Shown: positions 21,286-32,490 of the stretch, in pieces
How positions within the stretch are numbered: the first letter of the stretch is position 1
How the letters are laid out: the number at the start of each line of letters is the position of its first letter
Assembly: GCA_963971305.1 (NCBI GenBank)
Contig: OZ020303.1
Location: forward strand, 18,907,184-18,971,183
DNA: 64,000 nt
Source of the DNA: Arcuatula senhousia
Lineage: Eukaryota; Mollusca; Bivalvia; Mytilida; Mytilidae
Reading direction: 5' to 3'
Made by a program: the position numbers and the translations under genes
Notes under the pieces: model-generated
What the model was told of the DNA's origin: nothing
The model's database searches: none
The model's input: only the letters and a program-made list of their open reading frames with translations

Positions 21286-23797
21286 ACAAGAGGCTCCCAG
21301 GAGCCTGAATCGCTCACCTGGTCTTGATGTCAACCCTATGAAGAACTTTGTAGAGCTAAATAAGCAGAACATTTAAGCAAGCAACCGCTTTTCTCTTTCA
21401 GCAATAGTTTTCATTCTGTAGGCCAAAAACGTGCAAAATGTTATTTTAAGGGCTGTCTTAACACGTTGACTCTTTAGGTACTTTTGTTAAGAGTTTAATG
21501 AACTGAACATTTAAGCAAGCAACCATTTTTAGCTCACCTGGCCAAAGGCCATGTGAGCTTATGCCATCACTTGGCGTCCGTCGTCGTCGTCGTCGTCGTC
21601 GTCTGTAAACAATTTTTCAAACGTTAACTTGTCCAACACCATAAATCCAATTGCAACCAAACTTGGTACAGTTGTTTAGTGGCATTATGTGTACAAAACT
21701 ATCGTTCGGATTTTTGATTCGTAAATAAACATGGCTGCCATGGCTAAAAATAGAACATAGGGGTCAAATTACAGTTTTTTGCAAATAACTCAAAAACGGT
21801 AACAGATATCAAAATTCTCACAAGGGTAAAAGTGATCAGCACCTCAAGATCTACCTGCCCAGAAATTTTCAAAAAGATCCAACAACCGATGTAGGAGTTA
21901 TTGCCCTTTTTTCTGGATTTTTTCAAAATTTTGCACTTATTTTGCCCTATATCTTGAAAACTATACAAGATATTTTAAAAATTTAAATTGCATATGATTA
22001 AGCACGTCAAGATCTACATTTCATGTAATTAGGTCAAAGCTATAGAACCATTTCTTTTAGGAGTTATGGCCCTTAAAGCGTCAAAATTTACCATTTTTCA
22101 TTACTTTTCCCCTGAATTTCAAAGATTAATTTGTCTAACACAATACATTCAACTTCAACCAAACTTGGCACAGTTGTTTAATAGCATAAATGCTACAATT
22201 CTATTGTTTGGGTTTTTTTTGATATGTCAAAAGATATGGCTGCCATGGCTAAAAATAGAACATAGGGGTAAATTGCAGTTTTTTGCTAATTACTCAAAAA
22301 TAGTTACAGATATCAATTCTTTCAAAGATTAACTTGTCTGACACAGTAAGACCAACTGCATCTTAACATGGCACACTTGTTTAATAGCTTATATGCTACA
22401 ACTCTATCGTTCAGATTTTTCATTCGTAAAATTACATGGCCGCCTTGGCTAAAAAAAGAACATAGGGGTAAATTACATTTTTTTGCTAATAACTCAAAAA
22501 TGGTTTCAGATATTCAAATTGTGCAAGAATCAAAAGTGATCAGCATATTGAGATCTACCCTTCATGAATTTTCGAAAAAAGATCTGACTGCTGATGTGGG
22601 AGTTATTGTTCTTTTTTCTAATTTTTGCCAAATTTGCACTTATTAAGCCCAATATCTTGAAAACTAACCAAGATATTTTACAAATTAAAATCGCATATGG
22701 TTAAGCACAATAATATCTACAAATATATGTATCTGTGTAGTTCAGGTGAGCAATTCAGGCTCTTAAGAGCCTCTTGTTCTTTATCTGCTATAGTTTTCAT
22801 TATATACTAGTAAGCCAAAATTATGAAAACATGTTAATTTAGGACTGTAATCCCTATAAAGGGTCATCTGACAACTTCAGCCCTATGAATTCTTTTGTAG
22901 AGCTAAATGAGCTGAACATTTAAGCAAGGAACAGCTTTTCTCTATCTGCTTTAGGCCATAAACACTTTATTTTGTCTTTAAGGGGTCATCTTACAACTTC
23001 AACCCTATGATGACCTTTATAGAGCTAAATGAGCTAAACATTTAAGCAAGCAACAGCTTTGCTCTATCTGCAATAGTTTTCATTCTATAGGCCAAAAAAC
23101 ACTATTTTTCGCCTTTAAGGGACTGTAACCCCTAAAAGGGGTCATCAGACAACTTCGACCCAATGAAGAATTTTGTAGAGCTATATGAGCTGAACATTTC
23201 AGCAAGCAACACGTTTTCTCTATCTGCAATAGTTTTCATTCTATAGGCCAAAAACACTATTATTTGCCTTTAAGGGGCTGTAACCCCTATAAGGGGTCAT
23301 CTGACAACTTCGACCCAATGACGACTTTTGTAGAGCTAAATGAGCTGAACCTTTAAGCAAGCACAGCTTTTCTCTATCTGCAATAGTTTTCATTCTATAG
23401 GCCAAAACACTATTTTTCGCCTTTAAGGGGCTGTAACCCCTATAAGGGGTCATCTGACAACTTCGACCCAATGACGACTTTTGTAGAGCTTTTGATTCTG
23501 AAGGACCTAAGACGTTTCGGATTTGTCCTATCTCCTATACTTTTTCAGTTATAGGACAATATATGCAATTTTACCCTATGTTCTATTTTTAGTAACGGCG
23601 GCCATGTTTTTTGACGGATCAAAAATCCCCACGTAAGTTTTGTGCAGGATACCCTAAAGTACTACCAGACCAAATTTGGTTTGAATCTGTTCGGTAGTTT
23701 CAGAGGAGAAGAAGTTTGAAAAAGTTTACAGACGACGACGACGGACGCCAAGTGATGGCAATAGCTCATGGACCTTCGGTCCAGGTGAGCTAAAAAG
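21286..23797 (-). repeat. Family E pearl/Helentron-like element (outer copy, minus orientation)
   Basis: Read on the minus strand it starts at 23797 with AGCTCACCTGGACCGAAGGT (a stem-loop), then GGCGTCCGTCGTCGTCGTC. Tandem units follow with GAGCTGAACATTTAAGCAAG and CAGCTTTTCTCTATCTGCAA. It ends in the hairpin AGGCTCCTGGGAGCCT at 21290. The element is split by a second, opposite family E copy at 21526-22777. The unit sequence resumes cleanly on both sides of that copy. Confidence 0.8.
21526..22777 (+). repeat. Family E-type element nested in family E, opposite orientation
   Basis: It starts AGCTCACCTGGCCAAAGGCC with the long stem-loop AGCTCAC/GTGAGCT, then (GTC)n. Units carry CCAAACTTGGCACAGTTGTT and AAAATAGAACATAGGGGTAA. 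It ends in the hairpin AGGCTCTTAAGAGCCT followed by CTTGTT. Flanks are T-rich, compatible with the T-T insertion preference of Helentrons. Confidence 0.75.
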
Positions 23798-23924
23798 GAG
23801 AAATAGTCTGAGAGTGCTTAATTTTTTTTCCAACTGTATATTTTCCCCACCCACCTGCTGCCTGACATTCACCATTTTATGATACGGATTTTCACAATGT
23901 GAAATCTGGCAAAAAATGATGAAG
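23798..23924 (+). repeat. Short module shared with 50190-50270
   Basis: CCTGACATTCACCATTTTAT followed by a GGATTTTCAC..GTGAAATC palindrome recurs almost unchanged near 50205-50258. In both places the palindrome is followed by GGCAAAAAAT-like sequence and then directly by retrotransposon coding remnants. Confidence 0.55.
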
Positions 23925-24809
23925 TAGATCTTATCAAAAGCAGAATTGAAAAAGCCATCAAAAGACATCAACACGTCATAATTTACCTCTGGTCCGGTAC
24001 ATGCGACCTTACCAAAAAAGAAGGGAGATTTATAAAGCTCAAATCTCACACAGGGTTGCCACACATCCTTGAAATCTGGAAAAACCCTTGAATTTCATTT
24101 GTCAGTTCAAGGTCCTGGAAAAGACCTTAAATTTTGAAACAAAAACGAAAATATCCTTGAATTTGATGGTTCCGCAATCAAAGGTTCGTGATTGAACTGT
24201 TTCACAGAAAATTTCATCGGGGGACTGAAATTTTGTCGACTATTTTCATCCTTGAAAATGACATGAATACCCTTGAAAATTCCTGGAAAAACCCTTGAAT
24301 TTCGCAACAAAAAAATAGTGTCAACCCTGTACAACAAAAAGTCAATTCAAACCATAGAAGAACAATACAATAGAGCAATTAATATTGTAAACAAGTACCA
24401 AAACGCTGAAATTAAATTCATCGACTGCCCATTACTCTCCATATCCAACTGGAACAAGTACAAAGGCCACAAAAATCCAGAGAGGTACAAAGTTGAAGAC
24501 TTCTTAGTTACCAAGCAAATACAGGAATTGAACCACAAAATCTACCAACTCAACAGTAAACTCAACAAAACATCAGTCAAAGTCAGCAAGTTCTTCTTTA
24601 GAGGACGAAAGAGAAGGAAAGGACATACACGCAAATCAGTCAATCTTTCAATAAACAACAAGGACGGTATACATCCAGGACGCCTTCTCAGTCTAGCCAC
24701 AACAAAATCCATTCTACTAAACACATACATTGAATGTTTCAACATTGATCAGAAATCTGAATTACTACAACTCAGAGTGGAACAAGACGAACTGAACACC
24801 CTATTCTAA
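23925..24809 (+). pseudogene. Retrotransposon ORF1, SGNH/esterase-like, split by a MITE
   Basis: The first part (about 23925-24050) reads IEKAIKRHQHVIIYLWSGTC and DLTKKEGRFIKLKS. After the MITE the frame resumes at 24330 with YNKKSIQTIEEQYNRAINIV and on to FIDCPLLSISNWNKYKGH. It contains DGIHPG, which fits the D-x-x-H block of SGNH hydrolases, and stops at 24809. Esterase-like ORF1 proteins are known in CR1/L2-type elements. The N-terminus is missing. The two parts lie in different frames as the DNA stands. The SGNH assignment is by motif only. Confidence 0.6.
24051..24329. mobile_element. hAT-like MITE inserted in retrotransposon ORF1
   Basis: CAGGGTTGCCAC at the left mirrors GTGTCAACCCTG at the right. 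The body is rich in CCTTGAAAATT and CCTGGAAAAACCCTTGAATT phrases. A second copy in opposite relative orientation is at 49846-50134. CAGGG ends suggest the hAT superfamily. No clear 8-bp duplication is visible at this copy. Confidence 0.65.
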
Positions 24810-25075
24810 AATCAACGCTTAAATCCGCCTTGGAGTTGCCAGTGAACAGTCGAGACAAGTAGTAAAATTCTAGGTGAGTTTATCTTATCAGTTTATATAT
24901 ATAAGATATATAAGATATATCTTATCGCATTGAATCACTACCAAGTAACAACGCCCAAACATATACTTTCTCTTTCAGAAGCGGATAACAGCTGATTGGT
25001 TTTGAATACGAAGACTCAGTCTGGAGAATCCTCCACCCAGTAAGTACCAATAGTATAAAACCTCATAACAACAAA
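24810..25075 (+). other. Spacer between retrotransposon ORF1 and ORF2
   Basis: No coding is seen. It contains a strong donor-like AGGTGAGTTT near 24872 and an acceptor-like ACTTTCTCTTTCAG near 24979, plus an AT-rich ATATATAAGATATA block between them. Together they could act as a small intron in a retrotransposon transcript. Confidence 0.35.
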
Positions 25076-25231
25076 ATGTTCTACTATGCTATCTTTATAC
25101 TTACACTTACCATCTGGACCAGACAGGCTTTCATGGTACATCACATAAAATTAAATCCTAGCCATAAATACCAACATTCCCACCAGGACTCAATTTACTC
25201 ACATGACGCCATAGAAGGAGTGAACATATAC

Positions 25232-27677
25232 TTAAGAGCGTGTCTATGAGAAAACCATGCAATTTGGTCCAGATGCAAGAGTTTCAGATCTACAAAAGGG
25301 ATGGAACAACTAAAAGCACTCCCCTTAAGACTCCTTTTCGCAAAATATTTTTTTCGAGAAATTCAAGATGGCCGACCTACGGGCCTTATAAGGATAACCG
25401 AGTTTCTTTGAAAAATTAGCCACACTGAACAGTGCTAAAGGAAAAAAAACAAAACTTTTAAATGGTTTATTTTTTCTCTATTCTTCTCCAATAATCCAAA
25501 TTGGAAAGATGAATTTTGAAAGGGTTATATTTCTGCTTCTTAATTCTACAAAAAATTTGAAAATCATCATTTCCATTCCCCAGCACCCATAGGGGGTATA
25601 TGGGGCATTTTCCAAATTCCTTAAAAACACCAAAATGTTCCATTTTAAGCATAATTGTGTGTGAAAAATAACATTTTAAAATTCAATTTGCTATAATATG
25701 CAGAAAATGTATGCATAAATGAACAAAATAGCAAAAGGAAATGCTTTGCATATGAATTTTGGCATCTCTTCAAGTCCACGAAGTTGGGGCATGCCCCAGT
25801 TTTGGCAAGACCTTCACATATTTTCAACAACTTTTGGTAAAAGTATGAAAGTAACTTTTGCCAAAGAAAACCCCTTTTTGACAAATGCAAAGACAGTTGG
25901 TTACAATAAAAATAACTATATGTACATTGGCGGTGCAGAAAATGTACAACCAAAGATGCAAAAAAAGTGAATTTCTTAAGAATTCTGGAAAAATTAAGAA
26001 ATTGTCAATTTTAGGTGAACAAAGCAGATTTACTAAAACTCAGGTCAAATAAGTTGAATAAGTACCCGAAAGAATCCTCTTTGGTCTCTTGGAATTAATA
26101 TTTACAAAGTGACATGTTATTGTTTTTCTTGATAGACAGGCATTAAAAAAATGATCTTCGGCCATTTTTGACAAAGTGCCAAAATGGGCTCCTGGACCAT
26201 ATTTGTATAATTTTTTATAAAAAAGTTGTGCAATTCAGTAAACATTATTTTTAAGTTTTCTAAAGTATGTAAAGGTTAGCATGTGAAAACATAAAATTAA
26301 AAGAATCTGTCGAGAGATACCTTGAAAAAATATGGTCAAAATTGAGAAAAACATCATTTGACTAGAAAAGGCCGCCACCTCCTGAAAAAAAAAAAAAAAT
26401 TTTCTTGAGGGTATCTGAGACAATATTTTAAAGTAAAGAACAAGTGAAAAGAAGCATAAAAAATTACTTTCCCTAGTACACTTTTTTTTAAAAAAAAATG
26501 TCGACTCTGGTTTTTAAGGAGAAATAGCTAATTTTAGCCAAATGAGGTTTTTGGCCATTTTTGACCAACTTTTAAAAAGTTATGCCTTGACAGATATTTA
26601 AAATATTTTTGGTCTAGATGAACATTTTTACATACGTCAGAAATATCAAAAAGGATTGTCCTTTTATTAAACAACATTGTAATAAAACTCATTCAAATAT
26701 GGTCCAGGAGCTCATTTTTGGCAGTTACCGAAAACGGCCAAAGATCACTTTTTGAATGCATCTGCCCTGAGGAAAACAATAATATACTACTTTGTATATA
26801 TCGATTCCAAAACACCAAAAAGCATTCTTTTGGGGACATATTCAATTAATTTGACCTGAGTTTTAGTAAATCTGCTATGTTCACCTAAGATTGACAATTT
26901 CTTCATTTTTCCTTAATTCTTAAAAAAAAATCACTTTTTTGCATCTTCGTTTGTACATTTTCTGCACCGCCAATGTATAAACAGTTATTTTTGTTGAAAC
27001 CAACTGTTTTTGCATTTGTCAAAAATTGTTTTTGTTTGGAAAAAAAATAGCTTCATACTTTAACCAAAGTTGTTGAAAATATGGGATTGTCTTGCCAAAA
27101 CTGGCGCATGCCCCTACTTCGTGGACTTGTAGAGATGCCAAAATTCATATGCAAAGCATTTCCTTTTGCTATTTTGTTCATTTATGCATACATTTTCTGC
27201 ATAGTATTGCAAATAGAATTTTAAAATGTTATTTTTCACAAACGATCATGTTTAAAATGGAATATTTTGATGTTTTTGAGGAATTTGGAAAATGCCCCAT
27301 ATACCCCCTATGGGTGCAGCTGGGGAATGGAAATAATGATTTTCAAAATTTTTGTAGAATTAAGAAGCAGAAATATGACCCTTAAGAAATTCTTCTTTCA
27401 AATTTGGATTATTCAAGAAAAAATAGAAAAAAATAGACCATTAAAATGTTCAATTGTTGTATTCAGCACTGTGCAGTATGGCTAATTTTTCAAAGAAACT
27501 CGGTTATCCGTATAAGGCCCGTAGGTCGGCCATCTTGAATTTCTCGAAAAAAATATTTTGCGAAAAGGAGTCTTAAGGGGGTGCTTTTAGTTGCCCCATC
27601 CCTTTTGTAGATTTGAAATTCTTGCATCTGGACAAATTTTTGGATTTTGCATGGTTTTATCATAGACACGCTCTTAA
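25232..27677. mobile_element. TTAA-flanked foldback (palindromic) element inside ORF2
   Basis: It lies between TTAA at 25232-25235 and TTAA at 27674-27677. Its ends are GAGCGTGTCTATGA and TCATAGACACGCTC. Arms of nearly 1 kb are inverted copies, for example AAGATGGCCGACCTACGGGC on the left and GCCCGTAGGTCGGCCATCTT on the right. The loop is about 0.45 kb (roughly 26215-26690). TTAA duplication points to piggyBac or Kolobok mobilisation, but the termini are not CCC-type and no transposase is present. Open frames in the arms are not conserved between arms. Confidence 0.85.
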
Positions 27678-27799
27678 CAGAATGCCTTAGTAACCCAATT
27701 ACAGCAACAACACAAACTTACTTTTGGATAAGGAATGTCAAAAAACACATTCAATTAACACAGCCAGAACACTCAATCACCAGAGATAGGAGTTCACAA

Positions 27800-27847
27800 A
27801 GACTCTTGCTACTCTTACTTAGTGGCTTAGAAACAAACCCAGGCCCT
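27800..27847 (+). other. 2A-like translational recoding motif in ORF2
   Basis: A six-leucine run and SG precede LETNPGP, close to the 2A consensus D-V/I-E-x-N-P-G-P but with G-L in place of the D-V/I pair. Such motifs are reported at the N-terminus of ORF2 in APE-type non-LTR elements of animals, where a ribosome skip separates the leader from the PHD/endonuclease part. Activity of this variant is unknown. Confidence 0.6.
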
Positions 27848-30800
27848 AGACGACCAAGATTCCCATGCACAATCTGCCAAAAAGCATGCAAATTAGAATC
27901 AAGACTGTGACGACTGTGACAAATGGACACACAGAAATTGCATAGGAATGTCTACAACAGAATTCAGCAATTTAGGCAAGAGCGAAGACACATGGACATG
28001 TCCATCATGCTCAAAACCCAACAACTCTTCGACAAAAGTATATTTTATACCAAGTGGAGAAGACAGCAAAAATACCTCCATGAATATATCTACTAATCCG
28101 TTATTGCTAGACAGTATATCAGATTCATCCATACCATCAACATCAGGATCAAGTATTAACTCACCATCTTTCAACACAACATCATTCAGTGCAGATATTC
28201 CATTTATGACATCATCACCTAAACCGACCAAAACGAAACCAACCCCTAAGAAACAACTAAGACTGCTGAACATCAACTTCCAGAGTCTAAGAAAAAAGGG
28301 TAAACTTCTAGAGGCAATTATAGGATCAACTGATCCTGACATAATATTATGCACAGAAACATGGCTAGATCCAAGCATTAAGTCCAGTGAAATATTTCCT
28401 GATTACCTTCAATATGACATCGAACGAAGGGATCGCCCAAAAGACCCACATGGGGGAGTATTGATAGCAGCCAAACAATCATTACAACTAGGGAACATAA
28501 CAAAAAGCAGTGAGATAGAACTATTAACTGGCACAATCGCCCTAGAAGGAAAAAAGAAAATGCTTATTGGTGCATTTTATCGCCCTCCTGATAAAACAGA
28601 TGACACCTACCTCAATACCGTTAAAGAAGAAATAAGCACTATCAGATCAAAAAATCAAAAAAAAACATCTTCTTGATTGGAGGCGACTTCAACCTACCAG
28701 ATATAAATTGGCAAGAACAGACCATCACTCATAGACAGTACCCCACAAAAACCAGTCAAGCATTTCTAGACATCGTAGCTGATAACGGTTTAGAACAAAT
28801 CGTAGACTTCTCAACACGCAAAGAAAACACTTTGGATTTAATACTTACCTCTCATCCATCATTCAAACTAAGATGTAAACCTTTACCATCAATAGGAAAC
28901 AGCGACCATGACATCGTCTTACTTGATATAGCATGTAAACCTCTTAAACCAAAACCAGCCAAAAGAAAGATATTACCTGTGGAAAAAGGCAGATATATAT
29001 AAGATAAAGGAAGACCTCGAAACGTTCAAGACATCTTTTAAAAATACCTGCAACAGAACTGTAGAATCCATGTGGCAAAGCTTCAAATCTGAAATTCAAA
29101 AAAACATTGAGAAGCGAGTACCAACAAAAATGACTCAAGGTAGACACACACATCCATGGATGAACACAGCAATAAGACGAAAGATCAACCGAAAACAAAA
29201 GGCACACAAGAAAGCTAGGAAAACTAAAAAGAAAAGAGACCAAGACAGATACAAGAGACTAAGAAAAGAAGTACAATGGGAAGTACGACAAGCCAATAAA
29301 AAATACATGGAAGAAGTCAGCTCCAACTACAAGGACAACACCAAGAAATTCTGGTCCTATATCAAAAGCAAAGGACAGGAATGGACAGGATTAGCACCAT
29401 TAAAGAACAAACTGGGTTTCCTTCAAAGCGACAACAAAAGCAAAGCTAATATTCTCAACGACCAATTCCAGTCAGTATTTACAAAAGGGAACCTGAACAA
29501 CTTCCCAAATAAAGGGAAAAGTCCATATACCACCATGGCTGACATACAAATCAACGTAAAAGGAGTCCACAAATTATTGAAGAACCTGAAACCACATAAG
29601 GCAACTGGACGAGATGCTATACCATCCGTTATACTAAAGACAGCAGCAGACCAACTTTCTCCTATTCTTACAGAACTGTACCGAGCATCCCTCAACACTG
29701 GAGAAGTCCCTCAAGATTGGAAAGATGCAAATGTAGTCCCACTTTTCAAAAAGGATGAAAGACATTTAGCATCAAACTACAGACCTGTATCACTTACCTC
29801 CATTACATGCAAAGTCTTAGAACACATTATACACAGCAGCATAATGGACCATTTCGACAAACACAAAATTCTTACAACTGCACAGCATGGATTCCGCAAA
29901 CGACGATCTTGCGAATCCCAACTAATCATCACCATCCATGATATTGCATCAAAATTAAAAAGTAACAGCCAGGTAGATATCATCCTACTAGATTTCGCTA
30001 AAGCGTTTGATAAAGTGCCACACCATCGACTACTACATAAACTTGAGTACTACGGAGTAAATCCTAAAGCAAACAGGTGGATAAAATCTTTCCTACAAAA
30101 CAGAATGCAAAGCGTTATTCTGGAAGGAGCAACGTCTGAACAAGTACCAGTACTCTCTGGTGTTCCTCAAGGAACAGTCCTTGGACCCCTACTGTTCCTG
30201 GCCTACATAAATGACATGCCAGAAACAACAACATCATCAGAGACCAAACGACAGCCTTCTCTACAGAACTATCGGTAACCAAGCAGATAGTGACCTACTA
30301 CAGAAAGATCTTACATCATTATAGGACTGGGAAGATAAATGGCAAATGAGCTTCAATGCAAAACAATGCATTGTAATTAGAATACATCCCAAGAATCGTC
30401 CTGTAATACCAACGAATTACAAATTACACGGACACACACTGGACACCGTTGAAGCAAGTAAATACCTAGGAGTTACCATCAGCAATAATTTAACTTGGGA
30501 CAGACACATCGACAATATAGTGGGAAAAGGAAACAAAACACTAGGCTTCATACGACGTAACATAAAAGACTGCACTAAACCGGTTAAAGCAGCAGCATAT
30601 TCAACAATAGTAAGACCTTCGCTTGAGTATGCTTGCACAGTATGGGACCCCACGAAACAGGCTAAAATAAAAGCAATTGAACAAGTACAGAAAAGAGCAG
30701 CAAGATTTGTTAATAACAACTACACAGACCGCACACCTGGCTGTGTAACAAAAATGGTATCATCTTTAAAATGGGAAAGCCTGGAAGACCGCAGGAAACA

Positions 30801-31056
30801 AAATAGGCTATGTATGCTGTTCAAAATCCAACATGATCTAATAGACATAGAAAGGCACCAATATCTGACGCCAAACGATAGCAGGACTAGATGTAAAAAC
30901 CGCTTCTACCAAGAAAGGGCCACAACAGACGCCTTCGGACAATCATTCTTCCCAAGGACCATTAGAGAATGGAACCAACTGCCAAATTCAGCAACATCCG
31001 CTGACACAGTTGATGGATTCAGAGCTGCCCTTAAGGCATGCTCTGCAAACATTTAG

Positions 31057-31228
31057 ACAATTACACCCTGTACATAGTTTTAATTGTAATATATAGTGAA
31101 CGTTTTATCCTGTAAATAGCCAGAGAAAATTTTCTGTGTTGTCCGACATTGCGATAGTTTTTCGCGGAACCTCGTACATTCAAAACTGAATTCGGTTCCT
31201 TACCCGGAAGAAGAAGAAGAAGAAGAAG
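31057..31228 (+). other. Retrotransposon 3' UTR and (GAA)n tail
   Basis: About 150 bp without coding follow the ORF2 stop and end in seven GAA repeats (31206-31228), which marks the 3' end of the element. Confidence 0.7.
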
Positions 31229-32107
31229 TAATATTAAATTGAATTTACTTTTATTGATAAGAGAAACCTGATCTATTTTATGCTGCATGCATCTCAGAGA
31301 AAGGGAAAATAATTTTACTTTTGTGTCTCTTGGACCGTCCTGGTAGATCTTTGTCAGGTAAGAACAACTGTAGCATGCTGGGCTGCAGTTATGTTATATA
31401 TTTTATAGTTGTGAAGCAATTAAGTGTTTGTAAGCATTTTAAACGATACTTATTTTCTGAACTCTGAATGAAATCTTCATTACTTGCTTAAGGTGAAATT
31501 TAGATACATAGCCCTGACACACAATATTAATACATGTATTTAATATAATGACATAAAATTGACACTCGTATAAAAATGATATTGTATAATACAAAATGCT
31601 GGTGTTGATGAGTTGTCAAATGTGAGTGTCAATAAGAACCTTAATTTTGGTTATGCTCAATATGCATCTTACCAACAGCTTATTAACATGTTTTGATGAC
31701 GAAAGTATTTTAGAGAATCACTCGCAAAGGGAACCCAAACTATCAACCATGTGCATTACAAGAAGAAAAAAATCAAAAGATACATGTGCACTGTAGGACC
31801 CTGCACATTGGAGGCCAAAGCTGATAGTCCATTGCTTTGGACACATGCACTTGATGCTGGACATACAAAGCTTTTTCTTCTGGATGTACAAAGTTGGTGA
31901 AATTTATACCACTGGCCAACCAACATGGCCCCTGGTGCAAAAAAAAAAATAGAAACAAGGGTCAGACCATAGTTTTGTCTTATAGTGAGCTAAATTGTCA
32001 GATCAACCACTTGAGAGTTACCCCCCTTAAACTGTTTAATGTCAATTTTAACTATGAATGTTAAGGTAGATAGTGTGTCTATGATTGAGCATCTTTTTGC
32101 AAATCTA
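31229..32107. other. Unassigned intergenic stretch with a family D scrap
   Basis: No gene is recognised. At 31795-31885 a scrap resembles the family D subterminal sequence (ACATTGGAGGCCAA, TAGTCCATTGCTTTGG). Confidence 0.4.
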
Positions 32108-32490
32108 TCATATGCCCCGCAACTATAAGTTGGGGATATATTGTTTTATGCAAGTTTTCTGAACTTTATTTCCACATGCTTGCAGAAATTGAGCTGATTT
32201 GTGGTATGTGAGTCTATCATGATGAGTTACAGATCACGTTCGCATTTCATAGTGGTCCGTTGATTTTCACTGAAATTGTGGCCTTTGAACTTAGAAAATT
32301 TGACAAAAAAACAGTTTTCCGGACCTGTTGAAGATATTAAGCAGATTTTTGGTATGTTAGTCTATCATGATGAGATCAAGTTTTGCATTTCATTCCGGTC
32401 CGTTGATTTTCACCTAAATAATGGACTTTTAAAATTCTTATGAAAATGACCGTTTTCTTGACTTTTTTCTATAATTTTGTGTCAATTTTT
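32108..32490 (+). repeat. Family K pearl-like fragment, two units
   Basis: A hairpin-like ATGCCCCGCAACTATAAGTT with GGGGATAT opens it. Two units of about 150 bp follow, sharing TATGTGAGTCTATCATGATG, GTCCGTTGATTTTCAC and GACAAAAAAACAGTTTTCC-type phrases. No clear right end is seen. Confidence 0.5.

Larger units (their letters stand above)
25076..31056 (+). pseudogene. Retrotransposon ORF2: 2A-like, PHD finger, AP-endonuclease, reverse transcriptase
   Basis: The frame opens at ATG 25076 with a hydrophobic start (MFYYAIFILTLTIW). It runs in frame up to the TTAA at 25232 and resumes in the same frame at 27674. Then come a leucine run with GLETNPGP, and PHD-type cysteines (CTIC, then CDDC, HRNC and CPSC) across a frame change near 27903. 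The endonuclease (about 28260-29000) has NINFQS, TETW, GGDFNLP and SDHD blocks, and breaks at an A-run near 28655 and again near 28980. The reverse transcriptase (about 29070-30500) has NYRPVSLTS, LDFAKAFDKVPHHRL and GVPQGTVLGPLLF. The usual F/YADD box after it is lost by a small rearrangement near 30245, followed by a stop near 30322. The C-terminal part ends at 31056. At least four frame changes make it non-functional. Confidence 0.88.
23925..31228 (+). mobile_element. CR1/L2-type non-LTR retrotransposon, degenerate, with two nested insertions
   Basis: The element runs from a truncated ORF1 (SGNH-like) through ORF2 (2A-like motif, PHD finger, AP-endonuclease, reverse transcriptase) to a 3' UTR ending in (GAA)n at 31206-31228, a microsatellite tail typical of CR1/L2 relatives. 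Without its two insertions it is about 4.6 kb. A hAT-like MITE splits ORF1 and a TTAA-flanked foldback splits ORF2. The clade call rests on architecture and tail, so other Jockey-superfamily clades are possible. Several frame changes and a damaged catalytic box make it inactive. Confidence 0.88.

Noticed and set aside
25645..25970. Overlapping frames on both strands in the foldback arm
   Set aside because: The equivalent frame in the other arm is broken, so coding is not conserved.
27899..28378. 159-codon minus-strand frame
   Set aside because: It is antisense to retrotransposon ORF2, and its composition follows the + strand coding.
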